Source of the DNA: Pseudomonadota bacterium
Lineage (GTDB): Bacteria; Pseudomonadota; Gammaproteobacteria; Xanthomonadales; Ahniellaceae
Direction of reading: 5' to 3'
DNA: 62,705 bases
Assembly: GCA_022843465.1 (NCBI GenBank)
Contig: JALHNO010000016.1
Span: forward strand, 34,728 to 97,432
Shown: piece by piece, positions 8,656 to 17,788 of the stretch
How positions within the stretch are numbered: the stretch's first letter is position 1
Layout of the letters: each line of letters opens with the position of its first letter
Notes under the pieces: model-generated
What the model was told of the DNA's origin: nothing
The model's input: only the letters and a program-made list of their open reading frames with translations
The model's database searches: none
Position numbers and translations under genes: made by a program

Positions 8656-10497
8656 ATGAGCGGTGGACTGACCCTCACCTCCGAGATGATGCTGGTGCTG
8701 GGGCTGGTGCTGTTCACGATGGTGATGTTCACGGTCGAATGGATCCGTTCGGACGTGCTGGCCCTGCTGGTGCTGGTGGCCCTGGGTGTTTCCGGTGTGG
8801 TCCCGGGCGATCAACTTTTTGTCGGGTTCGCCGGTGACGCCGTGATTGCGATCATGGCGATGATGATCCTGGGTGCCGGACTGGACCGCACCGGCGTACT
8901 GGGTGGCGCCGCGGCGTTCATGCTGAAGCTGTCCAATGGCGATGAACGCCGGCTCATACTGATCCTCTGCGGCATCACCGGCCTGGTCTCGGCTGTTGTG
9001 CAGAATCCGGCGGTGGCGGCGCTGTTTCTGCCCGTGGTCAGCCGGATATCCACCCGTACCGGTGTACCGATTTCGCGCCTGCTGCTGCCGATGGCCTCAT
9101 GCATCATCCTCGGCGGCACCATGACCATGGTCGGCAATTCGCCGCAAATCCTGCTCAACGATCTGCTGGTCGCCGTCAACCGCAATCTCCCGTCCGGAGC
9201 CAGCACGATGGATCCCGTGGGCATGTTCGGCGTTTCGCCGATCGGCCTTTCATTGCTGCTGATGGGTCTGGGATTCTTCTACTGGTTCTGGCCGAAATTG
9301 CAGCCGCCCAGCGACGACGAGGGCGCCGCCGTCAATCCCGGAACCACCGAGGTCTACTTCGAGCAGATGTATGGCATCGAGGGCGAGATGATCGAGATGC
9401 GGGTGCTTGCCGACAGCCCGCTGATCGGCACCAGCATCGGCGATCTGGAAAAGACGCCGGGCACACCGCTGATCCTGGCCATCAAGTCCGGCGACGAATC
9501 GCGACTGGCGCCGCCGGCCGATCTGATCATCGCCAAGGACACGATACTTGGCGTCCTTGGCCAGACCGGCGAGGTGCAGCACTGGGCCAATGCCCGATTG
9601 CTGCGCTGCCTGAAGGGCACGCCGCATTTTGCCGCGATGTTCAATCCGGCCAACGCCGGCGTATCCGAGGCGGTGGTGACACCGTCCTCGCGCTTCATCG
9701 GGCACACCGTGGGTGAACTGCGACTGCGCAAACGCTTTGGCGTGTCGATGCTGGCGCTCGGGCGCGGCGGCACGATCTATCGCGACGACATCCGTGGCAA
9801 GAGCGTGCGCGCCGGCGACATTCTCGTTCTGCACGGTGCCTGGCGCGATCTCAGCCACGCCGCCGAAGATCGCGATTTTGTCGTGGTCACCGACTACCCG
9901 AAAAATGAGGAACGCCCGCACCGGATCCGCCACGCCCTGGTGTTCTTCGCGCTTTCGATGACGATGGCCCTGCTCAGCAATCTGCCGCTGCCGGTTGCAC
10001 TGCTTGCGGGCGCTGTCGGGATGCTGCTGACCGGCGTGCTGAACATGGACGAGGCCTATCGCGCGATCAACTGGAAGACGATCTTCCTGATGGCCTCGCT
10101 GATCCCGCTGGGTTCGGCAATGGATGCCACTGGCGCCGCCGCCTGGGTGGCGCAGGAGATGATGCTGGCGATGGGCAATGTGCCGCCATGGGCCTTGCAG
10201 ATCGCGGTGGCGGTCCTGACCACGTTGTTCGCCCAGGTGATGAGCAATGTCGGGGCCACCATCGTGATGGTGCCGATGTCGGTGAATATCGCGCTGGCGG
10301 CCAATGGCGATCCGATCGTGTTCGCGCTGGTTGCCACGCTGTCGGCCTCCAACAATTTCACCAGCGCGGCCAATCCGGTGCTGTCCCTGGTGACCGGGCC
10401 GGCGGGATACACCGGTCGCGACCTGATGCGATCCGGACTGCCCTTGTCGGCGGCCTATATCGTGATTGCCGTGGTGATGGTGAATCTGACGTTCTGA
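8656..10497 (+). CDS. SLC13/ArsB-type permease with two RCK_C (TrkA-C) domains
   Basis: A 613-residue membrane protein of the ion-transporter superfamily to which divalent anion:sodium symporters belong. It has hydrophobic helices in residues about 8-215 and 420-610. Between them lies a soluble part (about 235-405) with two TrkA-C/RCK_C-like domains, each with a stretch like L..S.L.G..IG.L......I..I. The motif VVQNPAVAALFLPV in the first half and SNNFTSAANPVLSL in the second are the helix-breaking substrate and sodium site regions expected of this group. Sulfate, a dicarboxylate or another anion could be the substrate; sequence alone does not say which. It starts with ATG at 8656 just after the repeat array and appears to be transcribed alone. 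Confidence 0.88.
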   Translation: MSGGLTLTSEMMLVLGLVLFTMVMFTVEWIRSDVLALLVLVALGVSGVVPGDQLFVGFAGDAVIAIMAMMILGAGLDRTGVLGGAAAFMLKLSNGDERRLILILCGITGLVSAVVQNPAVAALFLPVVSRISTRTGVPISRLLLPMASCIILGGTMTMVGNSPQILLNDLLVAVNRNLPSGASTMDPVGMFGVSPIGLSLLLMGLGFFYWFWPKLQPPSDDEGAAVNPGTTEVYFEQMYGIEGEMIEMRVLADSPLIGTSIGDLEKTPGTPLILAIKSGDESRLAPPADLIIAKDTILGVLGQTGEVQHWANARLLRCLKGTPHFAAMFNPANAGVSEAVVTPSSRFIGHTVGELRLRKRFGVSMLALGRGGTIYRDDIRGKSVRAGDILVLHGAWRDLSHAAEDRDFVVVTDYPKNEERPHRIRHALVFFALSMTMALLSNLPLPVALLAGAVGMLLTGVLNMDEAYRAINWKTIFLMASLIPLGSAMDATGAAAWVAQEMMLAMGNVPPWALQIAVAVLTTLFAQVMSNVGATIVMVPMSVNIALAANGDPIVFALVATLSASNNFTSAANPVLSLVTGPAGYTGRDLMRSGLPLSAAYIVIAVVMVNLTF

Positions 10498-10562
10498 TCG
10501 ACGCCGAACCATCCCGAATTTAAGGCGGCGATGCCAACGGCGCTCTTGTACGCTGGTTTTTC

Positions 10563-10677
10563 TGTAGGGCATCTCTGTGAGATGCCGGCTCCCATGCGCC
10601 GCGGAGTTGGGACGGCATCTCACAGAGATGCCCTACAGGGTCAGAGACGAGCAGCGGGGCAAGCCCCGCTCTACAAT
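10563..10677. repeat. REP inverted pair and a second REP family
   Basis: 10563-10587 and 10613-10637 are perfect 25-bp inverted copies of a GTAG-headed element whose own hairpin is GCATCTC-tgt-GAGATGC. A separate element with arms GCGGGGC/GCCCCGC and a terminal CTCTAC (GTAG on the other strand) follows at about 10652-10676, 30 bp before the fumarase start. This compact cluster may stop transcription from the permease gene. Confidence 0.9.
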
Positions 10678-10706
10678 AGCCACTGAGCCCAGCAACGAGC
10701 AGCGCC

Positions 10707-12221
10707 GTGAGCACGATCAAGCAGGAAGACTTCATCGAGAGCGTGGCCGACGCTCTGCAGTACATCAGCTACTACCACCCGGCGGACTACATCCGGAATC
10801 TCTCCGCCGCCTATGAGCGCGAACAGTCGCCGGCGGCACGCGACGCGATCGCGCAGATCCTGATCAACTCGCGGATGTGCGCCGAAGGCCATCGACCGAT
10901 CTGCCAGGACACCGGCATCGTTACGGTGTTTCTGAAGGTCGGCATGAACGTGCGCTGGGAATCCACGCTGTCGGTCGACGATATGGTCAACGAGGGCGTG
11001 CGCCGCGCCTATCAGCATCCGGACAACAAGTTGCGTGCATCGGTGCTTGCCGACCCCGCCGGCAAACGCATCAATACCCGTGACAACACGCCCGCCGTGG
11101 TGAATGTCAGCATCGTGCCCGGCGACGAGGTCGAAGTGATCGTGGCGGCCAAGGGCGGCGGCTCGGAAGCAAAATCGAAATTCGCGATGCTCAACCCTTC
11201 CGACTCGATCGTCGACTGGGTACTGAAGACGGTCCCCACGATGGGCGCTGGCTGGTGCCCGCCCGGCATGCTCGGGATCGGCATCGGGGGCACCGCCGAG
11301 AAGGCGATGCTGCTGGCCAAGGAAGCCCTGATGGAGCCGATCGACATCACCGATCTGCAAGCCCGCGGTGCCAGCAACCGCGCCGAAGAATTGCGCCTGG
11401 AACTGTATGAGAAGGTCAATGCACTCGGTATCGGTGCCCAGGGCCTCGGCGGCCTGACCACGGTGCTCGACGTCAAGGTGCGCGACTTTCCGACCCATGC
11501 CGCCAATCTGCCGGTGGCGATGATTCCCAACTGTGCGGCCACCCGCCATGCCCACTTCGTACTCGATGGATCGGGACCGGTGATGCTCGATCCGCCGAAT
11601 CTCGACGACTGGCCGCAGCTGACCTATGACAGCAGCAAGGGTCGCCGGGTGAATCTCGACAGCGTCAGTCGCGATGAAGTCGCGGCGTTCAAGCCCGGCG
11701 AAGTCTTGCTGCTGTCGGGCAAGATGCTGACCGGGCGCGATGCCGCGCACAAGCGTATCGTCGAAATGCTCAATCGCGGCGAGCCGCTGCCGGTCGATCT
11801 GCGCGGACGCTTCATCTACTACGTCGGGCCCGTGGATCCGGTGCGCGACGAGGTGGTCGGGCCGGCCGGACCGACCACCGCAACCCGCATGGACAAATTC
11901 ACCGAGCAGGTCCTCGCCGAAACCGGCCTGCTCGGCATGATCGGCAAGGCCGAGCGCGGGCCAGCCGGTATCGCCGCGATCCGCAAGCATCGTTCGGTCT
12001 ATCTGATGGCGGTCGGTGGCGCGGCTTATCTGGTTTCCAAGGCCATCCGCTCGGCACGCGTGGTCGGCTTCGCCGATCTCGGCATGGAGGCGATCTACGA
12101 GTTCGAGGTCAGCGACATGCCGGTCACGGTCGCCGTCGATTCCGAAGGCAGCTCGGTGCACCAGACCGGCCCGCGCGAATGGCAGGCACGGATTGGCAAG
12201 ATTCCGGTGATGGTCGAATGA
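10707..12221 (+). CDS. fumA: Class I (iron-sulfur) fumarate hydratase
   Basis: A 504-residue enzyme that interconverts fumarate and L-malate in the TCA cycle in the cytoplasm, using a 4Fe-4S cluster. The alpha-type domain (about 1-300) contains SRMCAEGHRPICQDTG and GWCPPGMLGIGIGG; the beta-type domain (about 330-500) contains the GKMLTGRDAAHKR and YVGPVDPV stretches. Both halves are fused in one chain, as in E. coli FumA/FumB. The conserved Cys of CQDTG and of the IPNCAATRH stretch are likely cluster ligands. Translation starts at GTG 10707. The stop codon overlaps the next gene by ATGA, so the downstream oxidoreductase is probably translationally coupled. The letter A or B in the gene name is a convention here. 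Confidence 0.93.
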   Translation: MSTIKQEDFIESVADALQYISYYHPADYIRNLSAAYEREQSPAARDAIAQILINSRMCAEGHRPICQDTGIVTVFLKVGMNVRWESTLSVDDMVNEGVRRAYQHPDNKLRASVLADPAGKRINTRDNTPAVVNVSIVPGDEVEVIVAAKGGGSEAKSKFAMLNPSDSIVDWVLKTVPTMGAGWCPPGMLGIGIGGTAEKAMLLAKEALMEPIDITDLQARGASNRAEELRLELYEKVNALGIGAQGLGGLTTVLDVKVRDFPTHAANLPVAMIPNCAATRHAHFVLDGSGPVMLDPPNLDDWPQLTYDSSKGRRVNLDSVSRDEVAAFKPGEVLLLSGKMLTGRDAAHKRIVEMLNRGEPLPVDLRGRFIYYVGPVDPVRDEVVGPAGPTTATRMDKFTEQVLAETGLLGMIGKAERGPAGIAAIRKHRSVYLMAVGGAAYLVSKAIRSARVVGFADLGMEAIYEFEVSDMPVTVAVDSEGSSVHQTGPREWQARIGKIPVMVE

Positions 12222-12925
12222 ACAAGCCAACGCGGCCCGACATCCTGCTGGCCGGCAGCAGCGGCCTGATTGGAACGCTGGTGCTGGAGCGTCTGCTGGC
12301 AACTGCTGCCACCGGTTCAGCGCGCATCTTCGCGCTGGTCCGGCGGCTACTCAGGGCGGACGCACCACAACTGCTGCAGATCGTGACCGCTGCGGGCGAT
12401 CAAGCGCCGGACGCCGCGATCGGGCAGATGCTTGGCCAACATCAGGCGCAGCTCGGCTTTTATGTCTGCGCACTGGGTACCACGATGGCGCGCGCCGGAT
12501 CGCAACAGGCATTCGCCGCGGTCGATCACGATCTGGTGCTGCGCCTTGCCGACATCGCGCTGCATCATGGCGCCGAGCATGCCGTGGTGGTGTCGTCCGT
12601 GGGCGCCGACGCTGCCTCGCGCAACTTCTATCTGCGCACCAAGGGGCGCATGGAGCGTGACCTCAGCTCGCTCGGCTTCCGTCGCTGCGACTTCCTGCAT
12701 CCTGGGCTGCTGATCGGCGCGCGCACCGCCGAACAGCGCCCTGGCGAGTCGATCGCGCAGAGGCTGTCGCCGCTGTTCAATCCTGTGCTGATGGGTCCGC
12801 TGCGGCGCTATCGCGCGATCACTGCGGATGTGGTGGCGGCAGCGGCGGTGAACCTGCTGCGGGAAACCACGCCCGGCGTGTATCGCCATGAGTATGACGA
12901 CCTGGGGCGCAGCGCCTTGCAGTGA
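12218..12925 (+). CDS. TIP30/HTATIP2-like NAD(P)-binding oxidoreductase
   Basis: A 235-residue Rossmann-fold protein of the extended/atypical SDR group. The dinucleotide-binding motif GSSGLIG is at 13-19, CALGTT at about 84-89, the serine pair VVSSVGAD near 126, and Y138-x3-K142 gives the SDR catalytic YxxxK. The segment FLHPGLLIG...RPGE matches the pattern of TIP30/HTATIP2 proteins. Its substrate is unknown. The start ATG overlaps the fumarase stop by 4 nt (ATGA). The frame is open further upstream, but that part lies inside fumarase. It ends 16 bp from a convergent minus-strand gene. Confidence 0.82.
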   Translation: MNKPTRPDILLAGSSGLIGTLVLERLLATAATGSARIFALVRRLLRADAPQLLQIVTAAGDQAPDAAIGQMLGQHQAQLGFYVCALGTTMARAGSQQAFAAVDHDLVLRLADIALHHGAEHAVVVSSVGADAASRNFYLRTKGRMERDLSSLGFRRCDFLHPGLLIGARTAEQRPGESIAQRLSPLFNPVLMGPLRRYRAITADVVAAAAVNLLRETTPGVYRHEYDDLGRSALQ

Positions 12926-12941
12926 ACGCAGGACAGTCTCG

Positions 12942-13373
12942 TCAACCTTCTGCGCGAATTGATGACCTTGCCCTGATTCCCGGCTGCACCGTTTTGCGGT
13001 GCAGCCAGCAGGCCGCGATCAGCACCGGCAGCGCCAGCAGATCGATCCAGGCAATGCGCTGCAGCGCAGCCGACACCTGTGGACTGATCCAGACCAGGAC
13101 GACATAGCTCGCCATGCTGACCAGACCCAGGGCAGCGGCCAGGCCGCGCCAGCGCGCCTGCCAGGCTGCGACCAGCATCAATGCGCCGACGACGCCCAGC
13201 AGCACCGCGCGATGACGGAGCAGGACGAGCAGGACGGGATCATCGCTCTCGAAGCCATATAGCGCCGACAACGCCGGCGCGCCCAGCACACCGATGATCG
13301 GCACCAGATTGACCAGACCGACCAGCGCAAAGCTGGCGGCGATCAGCCACGCGGCCAGGCGCGAACCGCTCAT
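12942..13373 (-). CDS. Small four-helix integral membrane protein
   Basis: A 143-residue hydrophobic protein with about four transmembrane segments (residues about 8-28, 43-66, 72-92, 102-125) and a basic tail. Such Xanthomonadales proteins (L..LPVIGVLG..AL..LYG followed by RHRAVLLG) are, as I recall, sometimes labelled phosphopantetheine adenylyltransferase in automatic annotation. Nothing here supports that enzyme: there is no HIGH-like nucleotidyltransferase motif. The start ATG at 13373 overlaps the stop of the upstream membrane gene by ATGA, so the two are translationally coupled. The longer frame open to 13871 is an artefact, because its first half is out of frame with the real upstream gene. 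Confidence 0.75.
   Translation of the reverse strand: MSGSRLAAWLIAASFALVGLVNLVPIIGVLGAPALSALYGFESDDPVLLVLLRHRAVLLGVVGALMLVAAWQARWRGLAAALGLVSMASYVVLVWISPQVSAALQRIAWIDLLALPVLIAACWLHRKTVQPGIRARSSIRAEG
12982..13006. other. Strong hairpin inside the 3' end of a membrane-protein gene
   Basis: A perfect 10-bp stem (GGCTGCACCG with CGGTGCAGCC) with loop TTTTG lies in the last codons of the minus-strand gene, 57 bp past the stop of the convergent plus-strand oxidoreductase. With only 16 bp between the two stops, this buried hairpin may serve as a shared transcription end. There is no T-tract, so this is tentative. Confidence 0.4.
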
Positions 13374-13765
13374 GCGCGCAGCGACCGGCGCCAGCCGAAC
13401 CATTGCAGTTCGGCGAACAGCGCAACGAACACGGCCTGGGCGATCAGGAACGCGACGCCCAGTGCGGTCGGCAGTACCCAGCCGGCAAACGCCAGGGCGA
13501 TGCAGCCGGCGACCCAGAGCGCATTGCCGGACACGATCACGACGATGGCCTGCGATGATGTCTCGGCCTCGGAGCTCAGCCACCACAACACGGCCGCATA
13601 GGGAAGGCAGATCACGCCGGCCCAGAACAGCAGCGGCGCCGGCAGGCCGAACGCCGCAGCCAGTGGATGCGCGGCGGCAGCCATCGGCAGACCGACCAGG
13701 GCGCTGGCAACGGCGTCGATGCGCAAGGCATTGCGCAGCAGGGGATTCATGGCGACGGTGGACAT
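13370..13765 (-). CDS. Small four-helix integral membrane protein, first of a pair
   Basis: A 131-residue hydrophobic protein with about four transmembrane segments (roughly residues 20-40, 42-62, 72-95, 97-117) and a short basic C-terminus (FGWRRSLRA). No motif identifies a function. I chose the ATG at 13765 because GGAG lies 8 nt upstream; the frame is open to 13798. It is coupled to the following membrane gene by ATGA. It is divergent from an XRE-family regulator across about 110 bp, which is the obvious candidate to control it. Confidence 0.75.
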   Translation of the reverse strand: MSTVAMNPLLRNALRIDAVASALVGLPMAAAAHPLAAAFGLPAPLLFWAGVICLPYAAVLWWLSSEAETSSQAIVVIVSGNALWVAGCIALAFAGWVLPTALGVAFLIAQAVFVALFAELQWFGWRRSLRA

Positions 13766-13876
13766 GGAGGACTCCTTGGGTGGCGGGATGGCGTCCACAG
13801 TTTCCGCTGCACACTGCAGCCGGTCGATTACCTGGGAGGTAATGCTGTCGCGTCACGGCGCTCGCTATCATGCTCC

Positions 13877-14692
13877 ATGGCCAGCGTCACTCCCCTGATC
13901 GGTCCCCTGCTCCGCGACTGGCGACAACGCCGACGCCTGAGCCAACTCGAGCTTGCCTGCGAGGCCGATATCTCGACCCGGCACCTCAGCTTCGTGGAGA
14001 CCGGTCGCGCGCGCCCCAGCCGCGACATGCTGATGCACCTGTTCGAGCTGCTCGACATTCCCCTGCGTGATCGCAACGCCTTGCTGCAGGCTGCGGGCTT
14101 TGCATCTGCTTATGCCGAGTTCGGGCTCGACTCCGCCGCGATGAGCGCTGCCCGCGAGGCGGTCACCATGGTGTTGCAAGGTCACGAGCCCTATCCAGCG
14201 CTGGCAGTCGATCGGCACTGGAATCTGCTGGCGGCGAATCAGGCAGCGACGCGCCTGATGGGCGGGATTGCGGAACACTTGCTGCGGCCGCCGGTCAATG
14301 TGCTGCGCGCCAACTTGCATCCCGACGGGCTGGCCCCCCGCATCATCAATCTTGTCGATGTGCGCGAACATATCTTCGCGCGACTGCGGCGGATGATCGC
14401 CCATAGCGGCGATCGGGTGCTGCAGGATCTGCTGACCGAACTGATCGGCTATCCAGCGCCGTTCGGCCAGGAAGGCGACGCGATATCGACACCCAATGCG
14501 GACGTCGTTTTGCCAGTGCGGTTCTCGAGCCCAGTTGGTGAACTGGCGCTGTTCACGACCATTACGCAGTTCGGTACCCCGCTCGATGTCAGTCTTTCCG
14601 AGCTGGCGCTGGAAAGCTTCTACCCCGCAGATGCACAGACGGCACGTCTGCTGCACCAGCTGGCGGCTGGCAGCACAGATCCGGCACACTGA
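13877..14692 (+). CDS. XRE-family transcription regulator with MmyB-like ligand domain
   Basis: A 271-residue DNA-binding protein. Residues about 10-65 form an XRE-type helix-turn-helix (RRRLSQLELACEADIS, then RHLSFVETGRARPS). The rest matches the MmyB-like domain found in many actinobacterial and proteobacterial regulators: EPYPALAVDRHWNLLAAN, then ...VREHIFARLRR..., and a closing FYPAD. MmyB-type domains are thought to bind fatty-acid-like ligands. The start is ATG 13877; the open frame upstream lies in the intergenic space and the divergent genes. It is divergent from two small membrane genes, its likely targets. Confidence 0.85.
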   Translation: MASVTPLIGPLLRDWRQRRRLSQLELACEADISTRHLSFVETGRARPSRDMLMHLFELLDIPLRDRNALLQAAGFASAYAEFGLDSAAMSAAREAVTMVLQGHEPYPALAVDRHWNLLAANQAATRLMGGIAEHLLRPPVNVLRANLHPDGLAPRIINLVDVREHIFARLRRMIAHSGDRVLQDLLTELIGYPAPFGQEGDAISTPNADVVLPVRFSSPVGELALFTTITQFGTPLDVSLSELALESFYPADAQTARLLHQLAAGSTDPAH

Positions 14693-14738
14693 AGCGTCCC
14701 GGCATACCGCGTCGGCGAACACCTCCTGCCGTTGCAGA

Positions 14739-14765
14739 CTTGAATTTGCACGCCACCGGCCTCAC
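14739..14765 (+). promoter_or_regulatory. Possible heat-shock (sigma-32) promoter of clpB
   Basis: CTTGAA at 14739-14744 matches the sigma-32 -35 core. A poor -10 candidate (CCTCAC at 14760-14765) follows after 15 bp. Position about 50 bp before clpB is right and clpB is normally heat-shock controlled, but the -10 match is weak. Confidence 0.3.
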
Positions 14766-14815
14766 TGAACTGACATTGGCAGCACTGACGCTGCCCCCTC
14801 TTGGCGGGACTCCTC

Positions 14816-17392
14816 ATGCGCATGGAAAAATTGACATCGCGCTTCCAGCAGGCACTGCAGGAAGCGCAATCGCTGGCGGTTGGCCGCGATCACAATATGC
14901 TCGAGCCCCAGCACGTGCTGGCGGCACTGATCGACCAGCAGGACGGCTCGACGCGGCCGCTGCTGTCCCAGGCTGGCGTCAATCTGCCGGCGCTGCGCAC
15001 ACAACTTGGCCAGAGCCTGGACAAGTTTCCGACGGTCAGCGGCCAGCAGGGCAGCCTCGGCGTTGGCAATGAATTGAACCGCCTGCTCAATGTCACCGAC
15101 AAGCTCGCACAGTCGCGTGGCGACCAGTTCATTGCCAGCGAACTGTTCGTGCTCGCCTGCGCCCAGGAGGGCGGCGAAATCGGCAAACTGCTGCGCGCCC
15201 ATGGCGCCAGTGCCGAAAGGATTTCCGTCGCCATCGAGGCCATGCGCGGCGGCGAAAAGGTTTCCGACGCCAATGCCGAGGAAAACCGCCAGGCACTGGA
15301 GAAATACACGATTGATTTCACCCGTCGTGCCGAGGACAGCAAACTCGATCCGGTGATCGGCCGCGATGAGGAAATCCGCCGCGTGATCCAGGTTCTGCAG
15401 CGGCGCACCAAGAACAATCCGGTGCTGATCGGCGAACCCGGCGTCGGCAAGACCGCCATCGTCGAAGGCCTTGCCCAGCGTATCGTCAATGGCGAGGTAC
15501 CGGAGGGACTGCGCGATCGTCGCGTACTCTCGCTCGATATGGGCGCCTTGATCGCCGGCGCCAAATTCCGCGGTGAGTTCGAGGAACGCCTGAAGGCGGT
15601 GCTCAACGATCTCGCCAAACAGGAAGGCCGCGTCATTCTCTTCATCGATGAATTGCACACCATGGTCGGCGCCGGCAAGGCCGAGGGATCGATGGACGCC
15701 GGCAATATGCTGAAACCGGCCCTGGCGCGCGGCGAACTGCATTGCGTCGGCGCCACCACGCTCGACGAGTACCGAAAGTACGTAGAGAAGGACGCCGCCC
15801 TCGAACGGCGCTTCCAGAAGGTCTTTGTCGGCGAGCCCTCGGTCGAGGACACCATCGCCATCCTGCGCGGATTGAAAGAGAAATACGCCGTCCACCACGG
15901 CGTCGAGATCACCGATCCCGCGATCGTCGCCGCCGCGACACTGTCGCACCGTTACATCGCCGATCGCCAGTTGCCCGACAAGGCGATCGATCTGATGGAC
16001 GAGGCGGCGTCGCGGATCCGCATGGAGATCGACTCCAAGCCGGAGGAGCTCGATCGGCTTGAGCGTCGGCTGATCCAGCGCAAGATCCAGCGTGAGGCGC
16101 TGAAGAAGGAGAAGGACGCCGAATCGAAGCAGCGCCTGGCCGATCTGGAAACCGAGATCGCCGCGCTCGAGCGCGAGTTCTCCGACCTCGACGAGATCTG
16201 GAAGGCCGAGAAGGTCGCGGTCCAGGGCACCACCCGGATCAAGGAAGACATCGAGCGCGCCAAGCAGGAGATGGACTCGGCGATGCGCCGCGGTGATCTC
16301 GCCAAGACCTCGGAGATCCAGTACGGCACCCTGCCCCAGCTTGAAAAGCAGCTGCAGTCGGCGCACGAGACCGAAGAAAAAGGGTTCAAGCTGCTGCAGA
16401 TGAAGGTCACTGGCGACGAGATCGCCGAAGTGGTCTCGCGCTGGACCGGCATCCCGGTCAGCAAGATGCTCGAAGGCGAGCGAGACAAGCTGCTGCGGAT
16501 GGAGGCCGAACTGCACCGCCGGGTGATCGGCCAGGACGAGGCCGTGAATGCTGTGGCGGACGCGATCCGGCGCTCGCGCGCCGGCCTGTCCGATCCCAAC
16601 CGACCCAATGGTTCCTTCCTGTTCCTCGGCCCGACCGGTGTCGGCAAGACCGAACTGTGCAAGGCGCTGGCCGAATTCCTGTTTGATTCCGGCGATGCCA
16701 TGGTGCGCATCGACATGAGCGAATTCATGGAGAAGCACTCGGTCTCGCGACTGATCGGCGCGCCGCCGGGCTATGTTGGCTATGAAGAAGGCGGCTACCT
16801 GACCGAGGCCGTGCGTCGGCGTCCCTACTCGGTGCTGCTGCTCGATGAGGTCGAAAAGGCACATTCGGATGTGTTCAATGTGCTGTTGCAGGTACTTGAC
16901 GATGGCCGACTGACCGATGGCCAGGGCCGCACCGTGGATTTTCGCAACACCGTGATCGTGATGACCTCGAACCTGGGTTCGCAGCTGATCCAGGAGTTTG
17001 CCGGTCGCAACGACTACGCCGGCATGAAGTCCGCTGTGCTCGATGTCGTGCAGGGTCATTTCCGTCCGGAATTCATCAATCGGCTCGATGAGATCGTGGT
17101 GTTCCACCCCCTCGGCCGCGAACACATCCGCACCATTGCCGGCTTGCAGAGTCAGCATCTGGCGCGGCGCCTCGGCGAACGCGGCATCAAGCTTGAGCTC
17201 AGCGAACCGGCGCTCGATCTGTTGGGAGAAGCCGGGTTCGATCCGGTCTATGGCGCGCGACCCTTGAAGCGGGCGATCCAGCAATTGCTGGAGAATCCGC
17301 TGGCGCGCCAAATCCTGCAGGGTCGGTTCGCTTCGGGTGACACCATTCTGGTCGCGGTGGAGGATGGCCGGCTGAGTTTCGAAAAGGGCTGA
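14816..17392 (+). CDS. clpB: ATP-dependent chaperone ClpB
   Basis: An 858-residue AAA+ disaggregase that works with DnaK/DnaJ/GrpE to pull apart aggregated proteins after heat stress in the cytoplasm. In order: an N-terminal Clp_N domain (about 1-145), a first nucleotide-binding domain with Walker A GEPGVGKT (206-213) and Walker B VILFIDE, a long coiled-coil middle domain (about 405-525, rich in E, K and R), and a second AAA+ domain with Walker A GPTGVGKT near 605 and [12 protein letters not shown] small C-terminal domain has [10 protein letters not shown]. Length is normal for the family. I start at ATG 14816 ([10 protein letters not shown]), the usual beginning. In E. coli clpB follows pgeF; here pgeF and rluD are 20 kb away. 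Confidence 0.97.
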   Translation: MRMEKLTSRFQQALQEAQSLAVGRDHNMLEPQHVLAALIDQQDGSTRPLLSQAGVNLPALRTQLGQSLDKFPTVSGQQGSLGVGNELNRLLNVTDKLAQSRGDQFIASELFVLACAQEGGEIGKLLRAHGASAERISVAIEAMRGGEKVSDANAEENRQALEKYTIDFTRRAEDSKLDPVIGRDEEIRRVIQVLQRRTKNNPVLIGEPGVGKTAIVEGLAQRIVNGEVPEGLRDRRVLSLDMGALIAGAKFRGEFEERLKAVLNDLAKQEGRVILFIDELHTMVGAGKAEGSMDAGNMLKPALARGELHCVGATTLDEYRKYVEKDAALERRFQKVFVGEPSVEDTIAILRGLKEKYAVHHGVEITDPAIVAAATLSHRYIADRQLPDKAIDLMDEAASRIRMEIDSKPEELDRLERRLIQRKIQREALKKEKDAESKQRLADLETEIAALEREFSDLDEIWKAEKVAVQGTTRIKEDIERAKQEMDSAMRRGDLAKTSEIQYGTLPQLEKQLQSAHETEEKGFKLLQMKVTGDEIAEVVSRWTGIPVSKMLEGERDKLLRMEAELHRRVIGQDEAVNAVADAIRRSRAGLSDPNRPNGSFLFLGPTGVGKTELCKALAEFLFDSGDAMVRIDMSEFMEKHSVSRLIGAPPGYVGYEEGGYLTEAVRRRPYSVLLLDEVEKAHSDVFNVLLQVLDDGRLTDGQGRTVDFRNTVIVMTSNLGSQLIQEFAGRNDYAGMKSAVLDVVQGHFRPEFINRLDEIVVFHPLGREHIRTIAGLQSQHLARRLGERGIKLELSEPALDLLGEAGFDPVYGARPLKRAIQQLLENPLARQILQGRFASGDTILVAVEDGRLSFEKG

Positions 17393-17575
17393 AACCCGAT
17401 CCGGACGCGCTAAACTGGCAGCGGGACGCCATCGAACCTTCAGGAAACTTCCGAAACTGCTGTCCCCACGCGTCCGCCGACCCACGTGGCGCTCCCCAAA
17501 CTCGAACAGAGACTGCGGTTTTTCCCCCTGCTTCAGGGCGTAGTCGCGGTTCCAAACTTGTTCATAGGATTTCAG

Positions 17576-17788
17576 ATGAGCCAGGACCTCAAACGGTTTG
17601 TCGCCAACTGGAAAGCCGTCGGCCCGCAACTGGAGGCGATGCGCGACCGCGAGTTGATCGAAACGCCGCTGCCGTTGGCGATGGCCCAACTCGACGAGAT
17701 GATCGATTCCGCGATCTTCCTGAAGCCCTTGGAGCCCACATCGGGATTGGTCGAGATGCAGCACATTCTGGCGCGCCTGCGCAGATGA
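17576..17788 (+). CDS. Small protein coupled to a nucleotidyltransferase; possible antitoxin
   Basis: A 70-residue, mostly helical, charged protein with no recognisable motif. The start ATG is 6 nt after AGGA; a longer open frame from 17486 has no ribosome site and is not conserved-looking. Its stop overlaps the start of the nucleotidyltransferase gene by ATGA. A small acidic/basic helical protein coupled directly upstream of a MNT/AbiEii-like nucleotidyltransferase is the usual layout of toxin-antitoxin pairs. It does not look like the winged-helix AbiEi antitoxin, so the role is a guess from context. Confidence 0.65.
   Translation: MSQDLKRFVANWKAVGPQLEAMRDRELIETPLPLAMAQLDEMIDSAIFLKPLEPTSGLVEMQHILARLRR

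Noticed and set aside
12942-13871. A single 309-residue membrane protein
   Set aside because: The N-terminal half reads the wrong frame of the 13370-13765 gene. Two ATGA-coupled membrane proteins fit the hydrophobicity and ribosome sites better.
14762-17764. A 1000-residue open frame antisense to clpB
   Set aside because: It is the mirror of ClpB codons in GC-rich DNA. ClpB has all expected motifs, and no family is recognisable on the other strand.
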